Source of the DNA: [Clostridium] leptum DSM 753
GTDB lineage: Bacteria > Bacillota > Clostridia > Oscillospirales > Acutalibacteraceae
DNA length: 64,000 nt
Direction of reading: 5' to 3'
Assembly (NCBI GenBank): GCA_000154345.1
Contig: DS480347.1
Location: 372,001-436,000, forward strand
Shown here piece after piece: positions 15,647-23,949 of the stretch. Positions within the stretch are counted from its first letter, which is position 1. Each line of letters opens with the position of its first letter. The translations under genes were made by a program, and so were the position numbers. The notes beneath the pieces were generated by a model, which saw only the letters and a list, made by a program, of their open reading frames with translations, was not told where the DNA came from and made no database searches.

Positions 15647-16672
15647 ATGAGCCAAGGGCTAAAGAAACTGATTTTTAACCTGTGCGATGCGCCGGGAACC
15701 TCAGGGCAGGAGCCTGTGGACGTTGCCGCGCGGGAGCTTAGAAAATACGCTGAGGTGCGTATTGATCATAATAATAACGTCATTGGAGAGCTTGGAAATC
15801 CTGACAGCCATTATCACATTATGCTGGACGCTCATCTGGATCAGATCGGTTTTATTATCACCTCTGTGGATGAAAAAGGCTTTCTCCGCTTTGCGCCGGT
15901 GGGTGGTTTGGACCGCCGGGTCATGGCGGGAAGCCCGGTAACGGTATTCGGAAAGGAGCCAGTGACCGGAATCGTGTGCTGTATGCCGCCGCATTTATCC
16001 GACGGCGGGGAGGACAAGGCCCTGCCCTTTGATAAAATGGCTTTGGATGTAGGATTGACCGGGGAAGCAGCTAAGGAGCGAATCCCCCTGGGAAGCAGGG
16101 GAATCCTGTACAGCCAGCCCCAGGAGCTTTTGAATAACCGGCTGTCCGTTGGGGCTTTGGACGACCGTTGCGGCGTGGCGGCACTGCTGCGCACTGCGGA
16201 AATTCTGTCGGGAGAAAAACCGGACGCCAGAGTAACAGTTCTCTTCAGCGCCCAGGAGGAAACGGGGGGCAGCGGAGTGACAACTGCGGCTTATCAGATC
16301 TATCCCCAGGAGGCGATTATGGTGGACGTCAGCTTTGCCAAGCAGCCTGGGGTTGCCTCGGTCACAGCGGCGGAGCTGGGAAAGGGCCCGATGATCGGCG
16401 TGTCTCCGGCACTGAATCCAAAGGTGACGGAGCTGTTGTTTGAAACCGCCAAAAAAGAGAAAATCCCCTATCAAACGGAGGTTATGGGCGGCGCGACCGG
16501 AACCAATGCCGATGAAGCCGCGGTTGCCAAAGGCGGAGTGGCTTGCGGGCTGGTATCCATTCCCCAGAGGAATATGCACACCCCGGCGGAGATCATTTCT
16601 TTAGATGATGTAGAGAATACGGCCCGTTTGCTGGCCTCGTATATTATGGATAGGGGGTGCCGTCGTGACTGA
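15647..16672 (+). CDS. M42 family metallopeptidase, first of a tandem pair
   Basis: Di-metal aminopeptidase of the M42 (glutamyl/deblocking aminopeptidase, FrvX-like) family; 341 residues. Metal ligands and the catalytic Glu are visible in LDAHLDQIGF, GALDDRCG, AQEETGGSG, MVDVSF and NMHTPAE. Start at 15647 has AGGAG/AAAGG just upstream. The second M42 gene overlaps it by 8 bases, so the two are translated together and probably form mixed or related tetrahedral assemblies. Substrate is unknown. Confidence 0.92.
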   Translation: MSQGLKKLIFNLCDAPGTSGQEPVDVAARELRKYAEVRIDHNNNVIGELGNPDSHYHIMLDAHLDQIGFIITSVDEKGFLRFAPVGGLDRRVMAGSPVTVFGKEPVTGIVCCMPPHLSDGGEDKALPFDKMALDVGLTGEAAKERIPLGSRGILYSQPQELLNNRLSVGALDDRCGVAALLRTAEILSGEKPDARVTVLFSAQEETGGSGVTTAAYQIYPQEAIMVDVSFAKQPGVASVTAAELGKGPMIGVSPALNPKVTELLFETAKKEKIPYQTEVMGGATGTNADEAAVAKGGVACGLVSIPQRNMHTPAEIISLDDVENTARLLASYIMDRGCRRD

Positions 16673-17699
16673 TTTTAAGCTTTTAGAGGATCTTTGCCGA
16701 GCTCGGGGAATTTCCGGCCAGGAAGCGGCGGTGCGAGAGTTGATTATGGATCAGGTCAAGCCCTACGCTGACCAGATCACCCTAGATAACTTAGGAAATC
16801 TGCTGGTGTTCAAGCAAGGCGCTGAAAGGCCCAAAACGAAGCTTATGCTTTCCGCCCATATGGATGAGGTTGGCTTTATTGTCACCCATGTTACAGAGAA
16901 TGGCTTTTTGAAGGTGGCTCCGGTAGGAGGAATCGACAAACGAGTGGTGCCTGGCAAGCGGGTGCTGGTGGGAGATCAGGGGATTCCCGGTGTAATTGGG
17001 ATTCAGCCAATTCATTTGTCCAAGTCTGAGGAGCGGGAGAAAACCCTGCTGTTTGACCAGCTTGCGGTGGATATCGGCGCCTCCAGCCGCGAGAATGCCT
17101 TGGACCATATCGCCTTAGGGGATATGGTCACCTTTGCCTCGGTGTTTGATTTCAGCGGCGGCATGGTGAAGTCCAAGGCAATCGACGACCGTGCGGGATG
17201 CGCTATGCTCATTGAGCTTTTGAGAGAGGAGCTTCCCTTTGATCTGCACTTTTCCTTTGTGACGCAGGAGGAGGTAGGCTGCCGGGGTGCTAAAGCGGCG
17301 GCCTACAGCGTAGCGCCGGAGGCCTGTATTGTGGTGGAATCCACTACCGCCGCCGATATTGCCGGTGTAGAGGAGGAAAAGCAGGTATGCCGCGTTGGCG
17401 GGGGAGCGGTAATTTCCTTTATGGACCGCAGTACAATTTATGACCGTGGCTATTTCCGGTTAGCCCAGCAGGTGGGAATTAGGGCTGGGGCTAAGGTACA
17501 GATAAAGCAGGCGGTAGCCGGCGGAAATGACGCCGGGGCGATCTACGTGAGCAGAGGCGGCGTCCGGACGATAGCGGTATCGCTGCCCTGCAGGTATCTC
17601 CATTCAGCCGTCGGCCTGATCGCCCAGGAGGATTACGAAAGCGCGAAAACGACAGTGCGGGCTTTGGCGGAAGCCATTGCGTCAGGAGAGACGCTGTGA
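16665..17699 (+). CDS. M42 family metallopeptidase, second of a tandem pair
   Basis: 344 residues, GTG start at 16665 with GGGGGTG upstream. Motifs SAHMDEVGFIV, AIDDRAGCAML, FVTQEEVGCRGAK, VVEST and RYLHSAVG supply the metal ligands and catalytic Glu. It overlaps the preceding M42 gene by 8 bases and the following GNAT gene by 4. The last-ligand segment RYLHSAVG is closer to the canonical M42 form than NMHTPAE in its neighbour. Confidence 0.92.
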   Translation: MTDFKLLEDLCRARGISGQEAAVRELIMDQVKPYADQITLDNLGNLLVFKQGAERPKTKLMLSAHMDEVGFIVTHVTENGFLKVAPVGGIDKRVVPGKRVLVGDQGIPGVIGIQPIHLSKSEEREKTLLFDQLAVDIGASSRENALDHIALGDMVTFASVFDFSGGMVKSKAIDDRAGCAMLIELLREELPFDLHFSFVTQEEVGCRGAKAAAYSVAPEACIVVESTTAADIAGVEEEKQVCRVGGGAVISFMDRSTIYDRGYFRLAQQVGIRAGAKVQIKQAVAGGNDAGAIYVSRGGVRTIAVSLPCRYLHSAVGLIAQEDYESAKTTVRALAEAIASGETL

Positions 17700-18472
17700 T
17701 TCGTTTTTTGGGAAAAGAGCAGATTCCGCAGCTTTGCCGTTTTTGCTCGGGGGACCCCTTTGGATGCAGAATCGCTTCTCTGGCCTTAGCCTATGGAGCG
17801 GATAGCGGCTTTGCCGAATTTTGGCTGCAAACCACAGAAAGCGGACAAGCCTGCGGGGCGGTTTCCCGTCTGAACGGCGCCGTGACGGTACAGATTTCCT
17901 CTGCCGCTGACCAGGAGGAATTAGAGGAATTTTTATCCCACATCGGGTATGGAACGGCCTTGTGGGAATCCAGCCTGCGGGAAAGCGCCGGCGAGGTGAT
18001 GGAATGGGCTGGAAAGGGTGTGGCCGCCCGAATCGCTGGAGAATTCTTTTTTTCGGAGGCCCCGGCTTTGTCTCAGGTTTACGACCTACTGAAACAGTGC
18101 GAGGATGAGAGCTTCCGGGTGCCCGAATTTGACGCGTTTTATGTGGATACCTCTCATCGTCTCCGCCATCAGACTGCAAGACTTGCCGCACTGGAGCATA
18201 AGGGAAGGCTTTTGGCCTGCGGCTTTTCACTGTGGGAAACACCGGATTCCGCCGTACTGGGCGCAATTGCAGTAACACCTCAGTCCAGAGAAAGAGGCTT
18301 GGGCTCAGCAGTGGTGCTCCATTTGCTGGAGCAGCTGGAGGGGAAAAGGGTGTATCTTTTTCGGTCCAATGGAAAAAACGAAAAATTTTATCAGCGTTTA
18401 GGGTTTACCCATAGAACATATTTTAAGGAAGGGACAGGAACAGATGTCAGAATTTTTTCACATAGATCCTAG
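17696..18472 (+). CDS. GNAT family N-acetyltransferase
   Basis: 258 residues. The C-terminal acetyl-CoA-binding core is visible: LGAIAVTPQSRERGLGSAVVLHLLEQL is motif A with the RxxGxG-type loop, and NEKFYQRLGF is motif B. The N-terminal half has little family signal. GTG start overlaps the M42 stop by 4 bases, which implies translational coupling. The acceptor substrate is unknown. Confidence 0.85.
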   Translation: MIRFLGKEQIPQLCRFCSGDPFGCRIASLALAYGADSGFAEFWLQTTESGQACGAVSRLNGAVTVQISSAADQEELEEFLSHIGYGTALWESSLRESAGEVMEWAGKGVAARIAGEFFFSEAPALSQVYDLLKQCEDESFRVPEFDAFYVDTSHRLRHQTARLAALEHKGRLLACGFSLWETPDSAVLGAIAVTPQSRERGLGSAVVLHLLEQLEGKRVYLFRSNGKNEKFYQRLGFTHRTYFKEGTGTDVRIFSHRS

Positions 18473-19712
18473 AATCGAAAAGGCGGCTCAAAAGGCCTTG
18501 GAGCTCTGCCGGGAGTCTTTCCTGAAGATCGAGGAAATTACGGAATACAATCAGCAGAAAATGCTGGCGGCCTTTGCGAAGGCTGGCGTCAGCGAAAGCC
18601 ATTTTGCAGCCTCTACGGGCTACGGCTATGGTGACCGGGGGCGGGATGCTCTGGACCAGGTTTACGCAATGGCGTTCCAAGCGGAGAATGCGTTGGTGCG
18701 GCACAATTTTGTCAGCGGGACACACGCTTTAACGGTGGCTCTCTTTGGTGTGCTTCGTCCGGGAGATACCATGCTCAGCGTTACCGGAATCCCTTATGAC
18801 ACCTTGCGGGGCGTCATCGGCTTAGAAGGAGATTCCAGCGGCTCGCTGAAAGAATTTGGAATCCGATATGAACAGGTGGAATTGAAGGAGGACGGCGGCC
18901 TGGATTTTGACGCGATTGCTAAGCGGGTAAAGCCTGGGTTAAAAATGGTATATTTACAGCGCTCCCGTGGATACAGCCTGCGGCCGTCTCTATTTGTAGA
19001 AGAAATTGAGAGGACTGCTAAGCTGGTGAAATCTCAGGCGCCGGATTGTATTGTCATGGTGGATAACTGTTACGGCGAGTTTGTAGAAAAGACCGAGCCC
19101 ACCAGCCGCGGTGCGGATTTAATGGCAGGCTCCCTGATTAAAAATCCCGGAGGCGGCGTCGCGCCTACCGGTGGTTATATCGCCGGGCGGGCGGATTTGG
19201 TGGAGCAGTGCGCTTACAGGCTGACCACGCCTGGAACCGGCCGGGAGATCGGAGCTACATTGGGACAGAATCGAGAACTTTTTATGGGTGCGTTTCATGC
19301 GCCGCATGTCACCGGAGAGGCGCTGAAAACTGCGGCGTTTGCCGCCGCCTTATACGAGCTTTTAGGCTTCGAGGTTACGCCCCGGTTCAGTGATCCGCGA
19401 GCGGATATTATTCAAGTGATGAAGCTGGGCAATGAAAAATCCTTGGTCGCTTTTTGTCAGGGAATTCAAAAAGGAGCGCCGGTAGATTCCTTCGTGACAC
19501 CGGAGCCTTGGGACATGCCAGGTTATGACAGCCAGGTAATCATGGCGGCCGGTGCTTTTACCTTGGGTGCTTCGATTGAGCTTTCCGCCGACGCCCCTTT
19601 GCGGGAACCCTACGCGGCTTGGATGCAAGGCGGACTGAACTTCCACAGTGGGAAATTAGGAGTTATGCTGGCAGCCCAAGCAATGCTGGAAAATGGCACG
19701 CTGAAATTTTAA
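18444..19712 (+). CDS. YnbB-like PLP-dependent protein (methionine gamma-lyase family / aluminium resistance protein)
   Basis: 422 residues of a fold-type I PLP protein. The PLP Lys is in GSLIKNPGGGVAPTGGYIAG, and SGTHALTVALFG and VDNCYGEFVE are further family blocks. Members are annotated as aluminium-resistance or methionine gamma-lyase family, with real activity poorly known. The start overlaps the GNAT gene by 29 bases. This closes the run of four overlapping genes. Confidence 0.9.
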   Translation: MSEFFHIDPRIEKAAQKALELCRESFLKIEEITEYNQQKMLAAFAKAGVSESHFAASTGYGYGDRGRDALDQVYAMAFQAENALVRHNFVSGTHALTVALFGVLRPGDTMLSVTGIPYDTLRGVIGLEGDSSGSLKEFGIRYEQVELKEDGGLDFDAIAKRVKPGLKMVYLQRSRGYSLRPSLFVEEIERTAKLVKSQAPDCIVMVDNCYGEFVEKTEPTSRGADLMAGSLIKNPGGGVAPTGGYIAGRADLVEQCAYRLTTPGTGREIGATLGQNRELFMGAFHAPHVTGEALKTAAFAAALYELLGFEVTPRFSDPRADIIQVMKLGNEKSLVAFCQGIQKGAPVDSFVTPEPWDMPGYDSQVIMAAGAFTLGASIELSADAPLREPYAAWMQGGLNFHSGKLGVMLAAQAMLENGTLKF

Positions 19713-19724
19713 TGAATATAAAAC

Positions 19725-19753
19725 TTGCTTTTTTGCTTACCTTTGTGTATAAT
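19725..19753 (+). promoter_or_regulatory. tRNA-Leu promoter
   Basis: TTGCTT at 19725-19730, a 17-base spacer and TATAAT at 19748-19753, about 38 bases before the tRNA. Confidence 0.75.
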
Positions 19754-19791
19754 GAATTAGTTATCAAATATGGCCTTTGGGCCATAGGTAT

Positions 19792-19876
19792 GCGGGTATG
19801 GCGGAATTGGCAGACGCGCTAGATTTAGGTTCTAGTGGGAACCCCCGTGCAGGTTCAAGTCCTGTTACCCGCACCA
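19792..19876 (+). tRNA. tRNA-Leu (anticodon UAG)
   Basis: 85 bases with GCGGGTA/TACCCGC acceptor stem, long variable arm (TGGGAACCCCCG), GGTTCAAGTCC T-arm and encoded CCA. The anticodon stem CTAGA/TCTAG carries TAG at 19826-19828. Confidence 0.98.
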
Positions 19877-19879
19877 AAT

Positions 19880-19922
19880 GGAGTGTTCATAACGGATTTG
19901 AGTTATGGACACTCGTTTTTTA
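19880..19922 (+). terminator. Terminator of tRNA-Leu
   Basis: GAGTGTTCATAAC pairs with GTTATGGACACTC and is followed by T6. Confidence 0.92.
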
Positions 19923-19949
19923 TATCAATTGCTTCCTTTCATATATGTA

Positions 19950-19980
19950 TAGAGCAGGATTTATCCCGCTCTTTTGTTTT
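19950..19980 (+). terminator. Second terminator-like hairpin
   Basis: AGAGCAGG and CCCGCTCT form a stem with one mismatch around ATTTAT, followed by TTTGTTTT. The remaining bases up to the HPt promoter at 20219 hold nothing that I recognise. Confidence 0.55.
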
Positions 19981-20218
19981 ATGCAGTTTGGCTGCATATT
20001 TGACCGCAACACTCATTAGGGTGGCTGCCTTGTATCAGCTTCTGCGCTGTCTAAAGCTTAACCTTTCGGGCTGAAGTAGATTAGGAGGACAAATTAGAAA
20101 TTTTTTTATAGCTTTTATAAGGGAAGGCTCTTGCGCAGTTAAAATTCATATACAGAATGGTGGAGCGTGAAATTGTAATCGCCTTTTATTAAAAAGCGGG
20201 TTAGAAACGCTGGGCCGA

Positions 20219-20247
20219 TTGACAAAAAAATGAGAACGGCATATACT
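20219..20247 (+). promoter_or_regulatory. HPt gene promoter
   Basis: TTGACA at 20219-20224, a 17-base spacer and TATACT at 20242-20247. The untranslated leader of about 110 bases has a perfect AATGTTT/AAACATT repeat at 20302-20322. Confidence 0.85.
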
Positions 20248-20361
20248 GAGAACAGCATCATTAGCATTGTAATTATTTGAATTCTGGCGGATTAAATCAG
20301 GAATGTTTTGCGAGTAAACATTTAGCCCTCACAAAATATTCCCAAGGAAGGAATCTTAAAA

Positions 20362-20712
20362 ATGACCTTACCGGAAGCAGCTCATTGCTTATCGATTGAC
20401 TTAAACACAGTTATCGCTAGATTCAGCGGTAATGAGGCTCTTTATCTTCGCTTTTTAAGAAAGATGCCTATGGATCCGACGTATTTTTCTTTGGTTGAAG
20501 CAGTAGAAAAGAAGGACTACTCTTTGATTGAAAGGGAAGCTCATACATTAAAGGGAGTAGCCGCTAACTTGGGTTTGGACTCGCTGCGGTACGCAAGCGA
20601 TGGATTAGTGCAGGCTGTTCGGCGAAAAGAATATGACGAGATTCCCGCTCTGTTTGAAATCATCAAGACGGCTCATGAGAAAATGGTGGAAGTTTTAAGC
20701 CAGTTAGATTAG
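20362..20712 (+). CDS. Stand-alone HPt (histidine phosphotransfer) domain protein
   Basis: 116 residues that form one four-helix HPt module. The phosphorylatable His61 lies in the hallmark AHTLKGVAANLGL, and a second pair of helices follows. It would pass phosphate between a hybrid sensor kinase and a response regulator. Neither partner is in the window, so it is an orphan module with its own strong promoter. Confidence 0.9.
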   Translation: MTLPEAAHCLSIDLNTVIARFSGNEALYLRFLRKMPMDPTYFSLVEAVEKKDYSLIEREAHTLKGVAANLGLDSLRYASDGLVQAVRRKEYDEIPALFEIIKTAHEKMVEVLSQLD

Positions 20713-20902
20713 CAGCGGATAGGGCTTTCTAAAAAACAAAGCATCGTTCAGGCCGTTGACGCACGAAAGCCATTGTTTCTGTATTCAAATAAAAATGCAT
20801 ACTAAAAAACAGTTTTTTCTTTGTGGAAAAAATTATTTGTTTTGTAATTTATGGCCCTAGACTGAATAAATTTAATGTAAAAGAATTAAGGAGGATGCTT
20901 TT

Positions 20903-21871
20903 ATGAACAGTTACATCGGACATCCCTCCCAGCTTTCCGGCGTGGAGGAATACAGGCTAATCGGCGGAAAAGGCGACGGAATGCGTCTGTTGCAAGTTCG
21001 CAACGGATTAGGGCTGGAGTTCACTGTCTCTGCGGACAGAGCCGCCGATATTACCAGGCTCTCCTATGAGGGCGTCAATTATTCCTACATATCTCCCAGC
21101 GGGTATGTGGCTCCCGCGTATTATGATCAGCAGGAGTTTGGCTTTTTAAAATCCTTTACCTGTGGATTTTTGACTACCTGCGGTTTGTCCAATATCGGCG
21201 TGCCTACGGAAGATGAAAGCGGTAAAACGGGACTTCATGGTACTATTTCCCATATTCCTGCGGATCACATATATTACACAGAGGATGATGATAAGATTGT
21301 GCTCCATGCTACCATATCAGATGGAGAAATTTTCAAGCAGAAGCTTGTGCTCCATCGGGAATTGGTATGCAGCAAGAAGGAAAACAAGCTGCAAATCAAT
21401 GACACGGTGACAAATGAAGGCTCGCGAACCGAGCCCTTGTCTATTTTATATCACATGAATTTGGGATATCCGCTGTTAGATGAAAATGCGAAGCTGGAAA
21501 CCACTGCGGTTAAGGTGGAGGCCAGAGACGCCCGGGCGCAGGAGGGTATCGATACCTGGGACACTTTTCTTACCCCACAGCCAAATTTTGAAGAGCAATG
21601 CTATTATCATACTTTTGAAGACCTTTGGGCGAGCGCTAAGCTTACCAACTCAAAAATTGGCAAGGGGCTCGAAATCAAATGCGACACCTCCACGCTGGAT
21701 ACGATGGTCGAGTGGAAAATGATGGGGGAGCGGGACTATGTGTTAGGAATTGAACCCACTAATAACCGTCTGCTTGGCAGAGGTGAGCTGAAAAAGCAAA
21801 ATCTGTTAAAATATATAGAGCCTGGCGAAGCGGTGTGTTTTCGCATTGAGGCGAATTTTTACCGCGTATAG
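20903..21871 (+). CDS. Aldose 1-epimerase family protein (DUF4432-like)
   Basis: 322 residues with a galactose-mutarotase-like beta-sandwich pattern: DRAADITRLSYEGVN, GLLTTCGL-type and GLHGTISHIPA segments, and LSILYHMNLGYPLL near the catalytic His region. AAGGAGG precedes the ATG. It probably acts on a sugar or sugar-acid ring. It stands alone, so the pathway cannot be set. Confidence 0.85.
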   Translation: MNSYIGHPSQLSGVEEYRLIGGKGDGMRLLQVRNGLGLEFTVSADRAADITRLSYEGVNYSYISPSGYVAPAYYDQQEFGFLKSFTCGFLTTCGLSNIGVPTEDESGKTGLHGTISHIPADHIYYTEDDDKIVLHATISDGEIFKQKLVLHRELVCSKKENKLQINDTVTNEGSRTEPLSILYHMNLGYPLLDENAKLETTAVKVEARDARAQEGIDTWDTFLTPQPNFEEQCYYHTFEDLWASAKLTNSKIGKGLEIKCDTSTLDTMVEWKMMGERDYVLGIEPTNNRLLGRGELKKQNLLKYIEPGEAVCFRIEANFYRV

Positions 21872-21912
21872 TCAGTGCCGTTCGTTTTTATAGAGCAGGC
21901 TTTAACCAGAAT

Positions 21913-21955
21913 AGAAGCCAGGCCCGGAAGGAAATCCCTTCCGGGCCTGGCTTCT
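21913..21955. terminator. Long perfect hairpin after the epimerase gene
   Basis: An 18-bp perfect stem (AGAAGCCAGGCCCGGAAG and its complement) with a 7-base loop. There is no T run, so termination is less sure than the stem suggests. Confidence 0.55.
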
Positions 21956-22089
21956 GTGGACAGAGTATTTCACACAAAGGTTGCCTTAGGCAGTCAATAA
22001 AAAATATTTTTAATTGATATCAACGACTGAAGCCTAGCGCTTGGTTAGCAGTTAAGTTAGTACAAAGCCAACGGAAGCGGTAGGCGATA

Positions 22090-22869
22090 TTAAATGATAT
22101 TGCAATAATTTTCCGGGTCCACCCGAGTGAAAAAGTGCTCGCAGGCCAGATGCAGAGATTTATTCCATAAATAAAACTCATGGCTGCCGGGCCATTCCCG
22201 ATAAGTGAAGGGAATATCCACATCCTTCATAAAATCTTTTAGCTTAACACTCATATCATGAATAAAGTCCTCTGTACCGCAGGTGACAAAAATATCCGGT
22301 TTAAGCGTTTTTTTCTCACATTCCTTTGCCAGAACCCGCACGTCGTTTTCTTCCATTTTTTCCAGATTCATGCCCCAGATCGCCTGCAGCTCAGTGTAGT
22401 CCATTTGATCGCCTAAATACTTTTCTAGATCCTGTAAAATGCAGGCGGGAGAAAACGCCGCGCATCCGGCATACTGCTCCGGATACTTCAAAGCGCATTT
22501 CAAAGCGCCGTAGCCGCCCATAGAAAGTCCCATAATGTATGTATCCTCCCGTTTGGGAGAGATGGGAAAAAGCTTTTTGCACAGAGCGGGAAGCTCCTGA
22601 GAAATATAAGTAAAGTAAGCGGGGCCAAATTCCATGTCGGTGTAAAAGCTTCGCTGAACCTCGGGAATTACAAAGATCAGATTGTAGGCTTTCGCCAGAA
22701 GCCAGACCTGGCTCCCATCGCTCCAGTCATCCGTGTTGCCGGACAAGCCGTGCAGCAGATAAACCACCGGATAGCGGTCGGTAGACTGTAAGGTGTCTGG
22801 AATGATAACCGTTAACTTGGTTTTCATTTTTAATGCTTCTGAGCGAATTGTACCTCTAAAACTTGCCAT
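22090..22869 (-). CDS. Esterase family protein (alpha/beta hydrolase)
   Basis: 259 residues of the putative esterase family (tributyrin esterase/EstA, S-formylglutathione hydrolase-like). VVYLLHGLSGNTDDW forms the oxyanion region, the nucleophile Ser is in MGLSMGGYGAL, and the catalytic His is likely that of WPGSHEFYLW. No signal peptide, so it acts in the cytoplasm, perhaps on acetylated sugars. It follows the yihY-like gene after 19 bases and is likely in the same transcript. Confidence 0.9.
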   Translation of the reverse strand: MASFRGTIRSEALKMKTKLTVIIPDTLQSTDRYPVVYLLHGLSGNTDDWSDGSQVWLLAKAYNLIFVIPEVQRSFYTDMEFGPAYFTYISQELPALCKKLFPISPKREDTYIMGLSMGGYGALKCALKYPEQYAGCAAFSPACILQDLEKYLGDQMDYTELQAIWGMNLEKMEENDVRVLAKECEKKTLKPDIFVTCGTEDFIHDMSVKLKDFMKDVDIPFTYREWPGSHEFYLWNKSLHLACEHFFTRVDPENYCNII

Positions 22870-22888
22870 TGCTGCTCCACATCCTTTT

Positions 22889-23764
22889 TCATTTTTTTAC
22901 CTTCTGCTGCCTGCCGGCTTTTTTCGAGGGCCGGTTTACCAGCAAATAATTGAGCTCAGCGCCCATAATCAGCGTAATCGCGCTGAAATAAAGCCAAAGC
23001 AATAAAACGATCGCCGCGCCGATAGAGCCGTATACTACCGAATAGCGGCCCATATTTTCCACGTAAAAGGCAAAGCCGATAGAAAACACCAGCCAGGAAA
23101 GCAGTGAGGCGAAAGTACCGGGCATAACCTGGCGCACCGTGTACAACCGGTTTGGAACCAGGTAATACAGCGTCAGCAGCACCATAAACAATACTGCGGC
23201 CAAAATAACGAAACGCAGCAAATTCCACAGGCTGATAGAGCCCATATCAATGGGGATCCAGCCGGAAAGCCAGGTCAGCAGATTTTTTCCGAAGGTCATC
23301 AGGCCAAGGGCCACGAATACGATCACAATCAAAAAAATAGTAGTGAGAAAAACGTGAAGCTGATGACGCCAGAAGGAAAATTTAGATTTTACCCGGTAGG
23401 CCCGGTGGATCGACTGCAAAAGACAGTTGACTGCCCGCATGGTAAAATAAATAGTGAACACGAAGCCGAACAGAAGCAAAGACGCGTTTTTGATTTCAGA
23501 TATATGAGAAAGGTAAGAGTTGGCCAGCTCGATGATATCCACTGGAATCAGCCCCTTGAAGCTTTCCACCGTGAGGTCGGGCAGATCCAAAAAGCTGATG
23601 ATGGAGCTGATGAGTATCAGAAACGGAAACAAGGAAAAAATCAGATAGTAGGCCAAAGCGGCGGCGGAGCGCCCTACATTGTCGCTGAAATACCGCTTGA
23701 TCAGGCTTTGTACAGTGGAGGGCCTTTTTCGGTAAGTGACGAGATGAAAATGATAGCGTTTCAA
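22889..23764 (-). CDS. YihY/BrkB family integral membrane protein
   Basis: 291 residues with six membrane segments. Family blocks are NVGRSAAALAYYLIFSLFP and the GSIGAAIVLLLWLYFSAITLIMGAELN region. Once called RNase BN, a name now known to be wrong for this family; function is uncertain. TTG start at 23764 with a GGGGTGG ribosome-binding site. The C-terminus is basic (KKAGRQQKVKK). Confidence 0.9.
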   Translation of the reverse strand: MKRYHFHLVTYRKRPSTVQSLIKRYFSDNVGRSAAALAYYLIFSLFPFLILISSIISFLDLPDLTVESFKGLIPVDIIELANSYLSHISEIKNASLLLFGFVFTIYFTMRAVNCLLQSIHRAYRVKSKFSFWRHQLHVFLTTIFLIVIVFVALGLMTFGKNLLTWLSGWIPIDMGSISLWNLLRFVILAAVLFMVLLTLYYLVPNRLYTVRQVMPGTFASLLSWLVFSIGFAFYVENMGRYSVVYGSIGAAIVLLLWLYFSAITLIMGAELNYLLVNRPSKKAGRQQKVKK

Positions 23765-23870
23765 TGAGCCACCCCTTTTTTCGCTTAGACTCTTTGTTTA
23801 AACTTAGTATACCAAAAGGCAGCGGAATTTAAAAGCTTCATTTGCCGTATTTTACAGAAAAGGAGGCAGC

Positions 23871-23900
23871 AAAGCCGGGAGAATTATTCTCCCGGCTTTT
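23871..23900. terminator. Convergent/bidirectional hairpin terminator
   Basis: AAAGCCGGGAGAAT and ATTCTCCCGGCTTT form a perfect 14-bp stem, 50 bases past the stop of the minus-strand lipoprotein gene. Confidence 0.75.
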
Positions 23901-23949
23901 GTCATTGCCATTAATCTGTTTTTCTGTGAGGACTACAGCAGCGCGGCAG

